Shown piece by piece: positions 30,317-38,081 of a DNA stretch of 52,525 nt. This DNA is from Candidatus Termititenax persephonae (lineage in GTDB: Bacteria; Margulisbacteria; Termititenacia; Termititenacales; Termititenacaceae). The stretch's first letter is position 1. Each line of letters starts with the position of its first letter. The position numbers were made by a program, and so were the translations under genes. Location of the stretch: the NCBI GenBank assembly GCA_003864475.1, contig BGZO01000006.1, forward strand, positions 1 to 52,525, in the 5' to 3' direction. Below the pieces are notes generated by a model. The model was not told the DNA's origin. It worked only from the letters and a program-made list of their open reading frames with translations, and did no database searches.

Positions 30317-30970
30317 TCAAATGATTATTTCTTGGATATTCTCGATGACCCAATCGGGCGGATTACTGCGGAACGGCTCTGCGCCTTGGAAACCCCACGC
30401 GCAGCCGATGGTCAGGATACCCGCGTTTTGCCCGGCCAGCACATCGTAAATCGAGTCGCCAAACATGACTGCTTGGTCGGGGGGAGTCTTCAGTGTCGCG
30501 CAAGCATGGAGCAGGGGGAGCGCGCTCGGCTTGCGTTCGGGCAGGGTGTCCGCGCCGATGATGAGGTCGAAAGCCACAGGCGATTTTAGATGTTCCAGGA
30601 TTTGGACGAGCAGGTGCCGTTGTTTATTGGAGACTATGCCGAGTAATTTTTGCGCGGCGCGGAGCCTTTGCAGAAAAACGGCGAGACCGGGATAAAAGCG
30701 GATTTGTTCGTACATATGAGTGTCGTGATGCTCTTGGAAGAGCAGGGTGGCTGCCGCACGGTCGATTCCCGGCTTCTCGATAAGTATGCCGTCCAGCAAA
30801 TTGCCGCGCCCCGTGCCGATATGCTGTCTGGCTTGTTTAAAATCCAGCGCGGGCAGGCCGTAATGTTCCCGCGTATAGTTTATTGAGGACAGGATGCCCG
30901 CGGCAGTATTGACCAGTGTGCCGTCGAAGTCAAAGAGGAAAAGTTTTTTGGCGGTTAAATTTAAGGGCAT
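30317..30970 (-). CDS. HAD-family hydrolase (phosphoglycolate-phosphatase-like)
   Basis: LFLFDFDGTLVNTAAGI, GIVSNKQ, GDSIYDVLAGQNAGI. Confidence 0.9.
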   Translation of the reverse strand: MPLNLTAKKLFLFDFDGTLVNTAAGILSSINYTREHYGLPALDFKQARQHIGTGRGNLLDGILIEKPGIDRAAATLLFQEHHDTHMYEQIRFYPGLAVFLQRLRAAQKLLGIVSNKQRHLLVQILEHLKSPVAFDLIIGADTLPERKPSALPLLHACATLKTPPDQAVMFGDSIYDVLAGQNAGILTIGCAWGFQGAEPFRSNPPDWVIENIQEIII

Positions 30971-31025
30971 TGAATATTTGTAACTTACAGGACTTGATCT
31001 GTCAATCGAGAACTGGTCGGCGCGT

Positions 31026-31460
31026 TCAAGTTTTGGTTTTTCGCGCAAAATAGCGTTCTTTGGCCAGCTGCTCCAGCGATTTCTCGTGAATTTTACTCGT
31101 GCCGGCCGCCAGCGCAGTCCGGTAATACCAGCATTTATACAAAATTTTTTGACGGGCTTGGCGCAACGTTTGGATTTGTTTTTCTACTTCGGCTTTGCGC
31201 TCCAAAAATAATTTATATCTTTGTTTTAGCGTGGTGTCGCCTTGCATAGCCCAGTCAATAAATTGTTTGATTTTCTGGAGCGGCAGGCCGGTCTGCTTTA
31301 AACATTCGATAATCGCCAGCCATTCAAAATCCGTTTCTTTAAACAAGCGCGCACCGCTGGCGGATTTGTTGACAAAAGGCAGCAAACCTTCTTTGTCGTA
31401 GTAGCGCAAAGTATGAGCAGTCAAACCAATTTTGGCCGCCGCCGCGCTGATAGTGTACAC
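31026..31460 (-). CDS. MerR-family transcriptional regulator
   Basis: MYTISAAAAKIGLTAHTLRYYDKEGLLPFVNKSASGARLFKETDFEWL. Confidence 0.93.
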   Translation of the reverse strand: MYTISAAAAKIGLTAHTLRYYDKEGLLPFVNKSASGARLFKETDFEWLAIIECLKQTGLPLQKIKQFIDWAMQGDTTLKQRYKLFLERKAEVEKQIQTLRQARQKILYKCWYYRTALAAGTSKIHEKSLEQLAKERYFARKTKT

Positions 31461-31481
31461 AGCCCAAGCTCCTTTCCGCTA

Positions 31482-31512
31482 TTGACTTAGAGTTGACTCT
31501 AATCTGTATATT
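31482..31512 (+). promoter_or_regulatory. MerR-type promoter/operator upstream of the flavodoxin gene
   Basis: TTGACT (31482-31487), 19-bp spacer containing the perfect palindrome TAGAGTTGACTCTA (31488-31501), TATATT (31507-31512). Confidence 0.8.
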
Positions 31513-31553
31513 ATATTTAGTCAATCTTAAAAATCAGAAAGGAGCATTTATCA

Positions 31554-32138
31554 ATGAAAAGAAAATTTTTGTCTGCAGGAATAATTGTTTTATTGGTTTG
31601 TGTTTTGAGCGGAATAATTTTTGCGCAAACTGTGTCCCCGAACGAAAGGAGAGAAAAAATGCCCAGAATATTGGTGGTTTATTATTCACATTCCGGCAAC
31701 ACGCGCGAGATTGCCAGGATGCTCCAAGATTTGGCTGGCGGCGATGTCTTTGAAATTCAGACCGTAACGCCGTACCCTGTGGAATACAGCGCGATTGTGG
31801 AACAGGTGAGAAAGGAAAAAAGCGCAGGTTTTAAACCAAAAATCAAGGGCGGTTTTGCCGGAGGCCAGGATTATGATATCGTGCTGCTCGGCTCGCCCTG
31901 CTGGTACGGCACAATAGCGACACCTGTCGAGACATTTTTATCCGAGCAGAATTTTTCCGGCAAAACGATTGTTCCTTTTATTACGCACGGCGGCAGCGGT
32001 CTGGGCAGCGCGGCGCAGGATATTAGTGCGCTGCAGCCGTCGGCCAATGTCGCGCACGGCAAAGCTTTCAGCCGGAGCAGCATGCGCTCCGCCCAAAACC
32101 AAAAGGAAATTGCGGACTGGCTGGCCTCTTTTCTTTGA
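31554..32138 (+). CDS. Flavodoxin with N-terminal signal/anchor
   Basis: Signal-like LSAGIIVLLVCVLSGIIFAQ, then ILVVYYSHSGNTREIARML, LLGSPCWYGTIATPV. Confidence 0.9.
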   Translation: MKRKFLSAGIIVLLVCVLSGIIFAQTVSPNERREKMPRILVVYYSHSGNTREIARMLQDLAGGDVFEIQTVTPYPVEYSAIVEQVRKEKSAGFKPKIKGGFAGGQDYDIVLLGSPCWYGTIATPVETFLSEQNFSGKTIVPFITHGGSGLGSAAQDISALQPSANVAHGKAFSRSSMRSAQNQKEIADWLASFL

Positions 32139-32219
32139 CAAATACGGTGCTGGCCGAAACCGTAGAGACTCTGGCTGGACAAGGCAAATCTACCTGAATC
32201 GGCAACCAATCAGACAAAA

Positions 32220-32880
32220 CTAATTTTCCCAAAGTTCTACCAATTTGCGGGACAATTCTTTCATCATTTTTTCCGGCAACTGCATCTTACGGGAAAACAC
32301 GGTGCCAGCTGGATAACGCAAGATTACCGTATGTTCCCGCTCCGCCAGCGGCACCGGGATGGGATTTAAATCCTGTCCGCCAAAACTCTTGATGACCAGC
32401 ACCCTGAACAACTCAATTTTTGCCAGACACCGTTTTTAACAGTGGGCAATTTTGCATTATTACCGCACACAAAAACAACAACTTTAATGCCTTGCTTTAT
32501 GGCTTCTAAAACTGTTCCGCAAGTCCCTCTGCTCTTGCCGTACAGAAAAGCCACCAGACCAATTGCAGACCTGACCAGTCTTTTATTGCGGGATAACAAA
32601 CCATGAACCACTCTCCGCCTATCGTCATACGGCTGGACTAAACGGGGAAACCCGGCAACGAAAGACCATGCGGAAAGTATCAGGACTCTGGAATACGCGC
32701 CCCGTGCCAAGACAGCCTCAAGCGCGTACATATCCGCGCCCAATGCTCCGCCGCTGTGTATATGCCGCAGCCTTTATCTATAAGATACCGTACAACATCT
32801 GAAACCTGCGCCCGAAAATCTGACGGCAAAGCCCTCGCCCCGACAATTCCAACACCAAAACCGTCCGTACCTATCCGGCC
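32220..32880 (-). pseudogene. Frameshifted SLOG/DprA-like (DNA-processing A-like) gene remnant
   Basis: Three frames join as GVGIVGARALPSDFRAQVSDVVRYLIDKGCGI / HSGGALGADMYALEAVLARGAYSRVLILSAW...KNGVWQK / FRVLVIKSFGGQDLNPIPVPLAEREHTVILRYPAGTVFSRKM; breaks near 32760 (apparent TA duplication) and near 32420 (A5 tract). Confidence 0.75.
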
Positions 32881-32922
32881 ACCTCTTTTTGTGTAGATGG
32901 CTCACTAAAAACATTTTGCGCA

Positions 32923-32948
32923 TCGAACTTAACAAGCCCTTAAGTGAG
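32923..32948. repeat. Palindromic element TCGAACTTAACAAGC..TTAAGTGAG related to the one at 1173-1205
   Basis: 15-mer and 9-mer shared exactly with 1173-1187 and 1197-1205; stem ACTTAA/TTAAGT. Confidence 0.7.
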
Positions 32949-33074
32949 ACCAACAAGCGCAGAGCGTGCCGTTAGTGCGCGAGGTCAAGGCCGCCGTTAG
33001 GCGCTTTGTTTTAGCCTTGACGGAGTGCGAACGAAATGTTTTTCCACGCATTATTTAATGATATACTTGATTAA

Positions 33075-35057
33075 ATGACACATTACACATACAACATTCA
33101 TGGAGATAATATCGTAGAATGTGAACGAACATTGTCTTTAATCGTTAGTGCATTTGGTCAAGAAACATCTGTTGAATTTCCTCAAGGGACTGCTTTTTGC
33201 CCAGTCTTTATTGTTCATTCAAAAAAGCATGGAGATTTCAAATTTTCATTTTACCCTGGATTTGGTAGGTGGGATGATGATGTTTTGGCGTATATAAAAA
33301 GTAATGGTGGAGTTTTAAGAGAAGCCCCGGATGTAATTATTACAAGAGTCGTTAATGGTAATCAAGAAATTCCAGTTTTTGCAATGGAGTATAGTGGGGC
33401 ATTACCGGCAGGAAATCAAGCTTGGCAAAGGAGTGGCAGAGCTTTTTCTTCTGGACAAGCCCATGTTAGATACCTTTATATCGCTGAAATTGGTGGTTAT
33501 GAGTTGGATAAAAATAGAAAAAATAAATCAACTCGCTATCCAAATCCGATAGTTCCTTTTAGTTATTATTCATACTCAAGGTTAATGAATACGTTGGTGT
33601 TACCGATTTTTCTAAAAAATCCTGCTATTAGCAATGAAATAAAAGAGAAACTTGATACCATTTTTGGTAATGAAGTTTTATTAAGTGTCATCAAAAATGT
33701 TTTACTTAATAAAGATATAAAAATTGAATATGAAATTTTAAAAAGTAAAACGTTGAGTTTTGTAAAAGCTTTAGCTGCAAACAAAAGCAATAGGTTTAAC
33801 TGGCAACAGTTTATTGATAAAGTGGAAAACAATGAGTCAATTATAAATTATATTATGACCGCACCTAAAATATTATGGAAGAAAACAGCATATATCACAG
33901 GGCTTACTAAAACCGTAAGAAAATTAATGTATATAACATCAAAATATGCTCTTGGTATAACATCTAATAAATTGCCATTTTGTCTTATTCCTGCAGATAA
34001 TAGAAAAAAGTATTTTTTAGAAGTGTGTGATTTATATCCAAATTTAACATCAGAATTTCAACAATGGTTAAATATAGAGAAGCCTTTGGTTATATGTTGG
34101 ATAATGGGTTTTAAACCCAAAGGAGACGATGCTCGTCCCGATAGAGGGTTAACCTCTTTGGCTAGAATGTTGGTTGGTAATAATGTTGATATGTTAACTG
34201 TCATATATGGTCCGGCAAAAACAAGCGTATGGACAATGTTTAAAAAGTATCCAGAACAATTAATTGCTCAAAACGGTTTATGGGAATCCATATTAATGCT
34301 AAGCGATTCCGTCTTGATTGATGCTATAACCGACAAAGGAATTACAGATAAAGGATACACAAATAAGCATTGGAGAAATAATACAAATTTACCTAAAAAA
34401 GAAAAGCTTTTTGTTACCCCATGGCCAATAAAGAAAACAGAAAATGATGTTGATACGGCATTACATATTTTATTTCAAAAATTTGGGAATGAATATGTGT
34501 TTGAAGGTTTATGTAATCCACCTGGAGGCGATTGGAGCGGTCTTTCTTTACTTGCGAACAATAAGAACACGGAATTGCGTTGGTTATCATTACCTCGAGT
34601 TAGTGGTTCGGCGACAAAGCGTCCAGATCATGTATTACAATTATTTGGTATATTAACCAGACCGATAATATTATCTATAGAATCAAAGGAGAATAGTTCT
34701 GCTATAGAGAACAATATAGGAGAACGACTTAATAATTATATAAAAACACTTTTAAAATCACGAGCAAATGTAGAATCTGATAATGATAATATTGGAATAA
34801 ATAGGTTATGGATAAAAGCCAAAGATTCAATAAATGTGGACAATGTCCATTGTGCCTCTGCTGTTGCCTTTTTAAGTAAGGATGATGATTTGAAAGTTGT
34901 ATCTAAAAAAACTAATTGTGACATAATAATAGGCATATCCATTGATATTCCAACAAATAAATGTAAGTTATTGTTATATAGCAATAGCGATATTGGCAGA
35001 AAAATAGAATGTTTTATAAGGCGAATAATAGGCAAGACAAATATGTTTATAATTTAG
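33075..35057 (+). CDS. Putative restriction endonuclease (660 aa, PD-(D/E)XK-like motif)
   Basis: RPDHVLQLFGILTRPIILSIESK fits PD-Xn-ExK; gene abuts two DNA adenine methyltransferase genes (4-bp convergent overlap). Confidence 0.65.
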   Translation: MTHYTYNIHGDNIVECERTLSLIVSAFGQETSVEFPQGTAFCPVFIVHSKKHGDFKFSFYPGFGRWDDDVLAYIKSNGGVLREAPDVIITRVVNGNQEIPVFAMEYSGALPAGNQAWQRSGRAFSSGQAHVRYLYIAEIGGYELDKNRKNKSTRYPNPIVPFSYYSYSRLMNTLVLPIFLKNPAISNEIKEKLDTIFGNEVLLSVIKNVLLNKDIKIEYEILKSKTLSFVKALAANKSNRFNWQQFIDKVENNESIINYIMTAPKILWKKTAYITGLTKTVRKLMYITSKYALGITSNKLPFCLIPADNRKKYFLEVCDLYPNLTSEFQQWLNIEKPLVICWIMGFKPKGDDARPDRGLTSLARMLVGNNVDMLTVIYGPAKTSVWTMFKKYPEQLIAQNGLWESILMLSDSVLIDAITDKGITDKGYTNKHWRNNTNLPKKEKLFVTPWPIKKTENDVDTALHILFQKFGNEYVFEGLCNPPGGDWSGLSLLANNKNTELRWLSLPRVSGSATKRPDHVLQLFGILTRPIILSIESKENSSAIENNIGERLNNYIKTLLKSRANVESDNDNIGINRLWIKAKDSINVDNVHCASAVAFLSKDDDLKVVSKKTNCDIIIGISIDIPTNKCKLLLYSNSDIGRKIECFIRRIIGKTNMFII

Positions 35058-35878
35058 AAGTTAAGGTATAGTGATTCTCGTACACTCTCGTTGATTTTCC
35101 CCATAACTTTTCTAAAGCTGGAATTGCCTGATGATAACAAAATATGACGTTTATATAGTTCTTTTGGAAGTGAAAAAATAAAATTCTTGCTGCCTCTTGT
35201 TCCGTCAAAAGAAAGAGCATATTTTATGTGTTTCTTGTTTAGGTTATACAAATACTCAAAGAAAGTATTAAAATCTATTTTTCCATAATACCGCCCCTTT
35301 GTATTGAAATATGGTGGATCCAAATATACAAAATCATGACTCGTTATATTTTTTGTCGTATTTATATAAGAATCTGCCATAAAAACAACATTTTGTATGG
35401 CAGAAGACCATAAATAAACAAGCTTCTTTAAAGAAGAAGGATTTATCCCTTTTCTAGTATAGTGTAATGAATTGTTAAACTTACCTTCAAAATTAAACCT
35501 GATTAAACCGTTCACACAAGTCCTAGAAAGAAAGAATAAGTCCAACGGATTAAAATCAGAATTAAATCTATCCCGAATTTCATAATAAACAGTATATCCC
35601 TGTGTAGATAAGCGTTCCCATTCTCTTGTATAATGAACTAGTAGTTTTTTCGGATCATCTTTTATGACTTTCCAAAGTTGAATTAACGGTTTGCAAATGT
35701 CTCCGCATGTAGCCTTTTGTGGGGTTAGAGCATAACAAACAGAACCTCCGCCTATAAATGGTTCATAATAGTTATTAAATTTTGGAAAATATTTTATTAT
35801 TTCATAAGCTTGTAATCGCTTACTCCCGCTCCATTTTATTATTGGGGAAAATAACTTATGTTTATCACTAAGCCGCAT
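35054..35878 (-). CDS. DNA adenine methyltransferase, Dam/D12 class
   Basis: IIKWSGSKR, YYEPFIGGGSVCY, GDICKPLIQLW, VYLDPPYFN (DPPY). Confidence 0.92.
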   Translation of the reverse strand: MRLSDKHKLFSPIIKWSGSKRLQAYEIIKYFPKFNNYYEPFIGGGSVCYALTPQKATCGDICKPLIQLWKVIKDDPKKLLVHYTREWERLSTQGYTVYYEIRDRFNSDFNPLDLFFLSRTCVNGLIRFNFEGKFNNSLHYTRKGINPSSLKKLVYLWSSAIQNVVFMADSYINTTKNITSHDFVYLDPPYFNTKGRYYGKIDFNTFFEYLYNLNKKHIKYALSFDGTRGSKNFIFSLPKELYKRHILLSSGNSSFRKVMGKINESVRESLYLNF

Positions 35879-36713
35879 GTGCTAATTCAAGTCGATTTTT
35901 TTGCATTTCACCCATTGCCGTTATTCGTTTTAAGGACAAATTGTAATAATCTGTATTTGTCTCAAACCCAATATAATTTCTATTTAAACGTTTTGCTGCT
36001 ACACATTCACTCCCTGAACCACTAAATGGAGTTAAACAAATATCTCCTAGTTTACTTGTTGCAGAGATAATTCTGCGTAAAAGTTTTTGCGGTTTCATGG
36101 TTGGATGTTTGCCATATAAAAGTTCTTCTTTATCCTTATTATTTGGAATATCCCAAACTGTACGCATTTGTTTGTCTTGTTTTTTCATTAAATCTTCTGC
36201 AAAAAAACCATTTTTTGTATATACATAATCAAAGTAATATTCTCTTTTTTTCTCGCCGACATGCCCCCATAGTAATGTTTCATGACTGGCAGTGAATCTT
36301 CTACCAGCCAAGTTTGGGAAAGCATTTCTCTTATACCAGATTATTTCATTTATTATTTCTATTCCAAGTTTCTGAAATAAGATATTGATAATCCCCATAT
36401 TATGATATGTCCCACAAACCCATATTGAGCCTGTAGGCTTTAGGATTCTTTTTGCCTCAGACAACCATTGCTCTGTAAAATTCCAATAGTCTTCAAACGA
36501 CATATTGTCCCAGTTTTCCATAACTTTATTCCAATTTCCGCCCATACCCTTTAGAGAGATGCTATTATCCCATTTCCAATGGCCACCTTTCGACAAGTTA
36601 TAAGGGGGATCAGCAATTATCAAATCAATGGACATGTCAGGAATTTTTTTCATTCCTAATATGCAGTCTGTATTTTGAATAGTGTTTATAATATTATTTA
36701 TTTGCTTACACAT
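35868..36713 (-). CDS. DNA methyltransferase, N6/N4 type, DpnA-like (catalytic motif first)
   Basis: DLIIADPPYNLSKGG, GSIWVCGTYHNM, KHPTMKPQKLLRRII, PFSGSGSECVAAKRLNRNYIGFE. Confidence 0.92.
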   Translation of the reverse strand: MCKQINNIINTIQNTDCILGMKKIPDMSIDLIIADPPYNLSKGGHWKWDNSISLKGMGGNWNKVMENWDNMSFEDYWNFTEQWLSEAKRILKPTGSIWVCGTYHNMGIINILFQKLGIEIINEIIWYKRNAFPNLAGRRFTASHETLLWGHVGEKKREYYFDYVYTKNGFFAEDLMKKQDKQMRTVWDIPNNKDKEELLYGKHPTMKPQKLLRRIISATSKLGDICLTPFSGSGSECVAAKRLNRNYIGFETNTDYYNLSLKRITAMGEMQKNRLELAHAA

Positions 36714-36765
36714 AATAAAACCTCAACAGTATTATACATTATTTAGTCATTTATATAGCTAATTA

Positions 36766-37410
36766 TTAATCCGGTCTTTTTATTACTTTTACTATTATTC
36801 CGCATACTTTATAAATATCTGAATCTCCTTGATGAATAAATATTGGCGGATAGTTTTTTGTGGATTCTGATTCAAGAACAATCTGACAATGTTTTTCTCT
36901 ATCATCAATGTATTTTTTTATATTGGCTAATCCATTTATTACAGACAGAATATACTCTTTATTTTTAGGGGCATACTTTGTACTGTCAACAATAACGTAA
37001 TCTCCATCTTCTATCGATAAACGTTCTGCTCCGACCCTTGCTCTATTCATTGAGTCGCCCTTTGCTTTTACGATAAACAAACCTTTTTTTGCATTAGGTA
37101 ACGTACTTGGGGAGACTTGTACATACCCAGTAATATTTTCTTCTGCAAATAATGTAGCAATCCCACAATTCGCCGACCCCAGAACTGGCAGAACAATAAA
37201 ATCATTATTACGTTGTTTCTTTTTTCGTATAGTAGAACTCAATAGATCTCGTTCTAAAAAGCCATTTTTTATCAATTGTTCTATATGATGTTTTATTAAT
37301 TGCGGCTTTTCTGGAATAAGACCAATGCGGGTAGAAATTTCTCGTAGAGTTAACTTACCCAAATCAACACCATCGGCCAAATCTAATAATTTTTTTTGTT
37401 TGGGATCCAT
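36766..37410 (-). CDS. LexA-like S24-family regulator with N-terminal winged-HTH-like region
   Basis: SANCGIATLFAEENITGYVQVSPSTL (candidate Cys-Gly cleavage site), KAKGDSMNRA (catalytic Ser), VINGLANIKKY (candidate Lys). Confidence 0.82.
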   Translation of the reverse strand: MDPKQKKLLDLADGVDLGKLTLREISTRIGLIPEKPQLIKHHIEQLIKNGFLERDLLSSTIRKKKQRNNDFIVLPVLGSANCGIATLFAEENITGYVQVSPSTLPNAKKGLFIVKAKGDSMNRARVGAERLSIEDGDYVIVDSTKYAPKNKEYILSVINGLANIKKYIDDREKHCQIVLESESTKNYPPIFIHQGDSDIYKVCGIIVKVIKRPD

Positions 37411-37461
37411 ACTTGGATATTACTTTAGTTGTGTAAATTAATCAAGAAATAATTTAATCTA

Positions 37462-37490
37462 TTGACAGTACTTAATTAGAATTGTATCTT
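37462..37490 (+). promoter_or_regulatory. Promoter TTGACA-17 bp-TATCTT upstream of the CBASS-like operon
   Basis: TTGACA at 37462-37467, TATCTT at 37485-37490. Confidence 0.75.
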
Positions 37491-37512
37491 ATTGTAAGAA
37501 AATAAGCAAAGG

Positions 37513-37536
37513 GGGAGCTGAAAGGCTCCCTTTTTT
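37513..37536 (+). terminator. Intrinsic terminator in the leader of the CBASS-like operon
   Basis: GGGAGC-TGAAAG-GCTCCC followed by TTTTTT, between the promoter and the RBS/ATG at 37563. Confidence 0.85.
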
Positions 37537-37562
37537 ATTAATTTAATACAGGAGTAATAACA

Positions 37563-38081
37563 ATGGTCGTTCTCTCTTCTATTTGGAATTTTACTGAGAA
37601 CATAATAACTGCAAGAGACATACTATGTGTGTTAATAGCTATTGGACTTACTTTTTTTTTGTTTATAAAGTTTTTATTTAAGAAAGAATTGATAATGGTT
37701 AAGAATATATCTCGACCTATGCTCATGCTTTGCTCTAAAGAGAATACTTTGGAAAAAGAATATAAACTACTACAGAACGTTGGATTATTTAAACCTGATA
37801 CCCCTGTGAAAGACATTCGCATATTAGATGAGATTAGCGGGTACGGATTATTGATAATTGGATACTCGAAAAATTTTGGCATTAAAAATCTCAGGAAAAT
37901 TATTGATTCGGCACGTGTTAATAATATTCCAATATTGCTATATGCAAACGGTATAACGTTGGAACACAAAATATATGATGAGGTCGTTAATTCATATACT
38001 TATATATCTATATGTAATACCCCTATAAGGTTAATTAGCGATGTCTTTGCTGTCATGTCATCTTTCAAGTCATGCAAATAA
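37563..38081 (+). CDS. Single-TM protein with Rossmann-like cytosolic domain; candidate CBASS-like effector
   Basis: TM DILCVLIAIGLTFFLFIKFLF, then alternating strands/helices (PMLMLCS, GYGLLIIGYS, NLRKIIDSARVNNIPILLYA); overlaps the CD-NTase gene by 10 bp. Confidence 0.65.
   Translation: MVVLSSIWNFTENIITARDILCVLIAIGLTFFLFIKFLFKKELIMVKNISRPMLMLCSKENTLEKEYKLLQNVGLFKPDTPVKDIRILDEISGYGLLIIGYSKNFGIKNLRKIIDSARVNNIPILLYANGITLEHKIYDEVVNSYTYISICNTPIRLISDVFAVMSSFKSCK

Noticed and set aside
32774-32956. 60-aa minus-strand ORF
   Set aside because: Out of frame with the SLOG-like coding signal; better explained as part of the pseudogene region.
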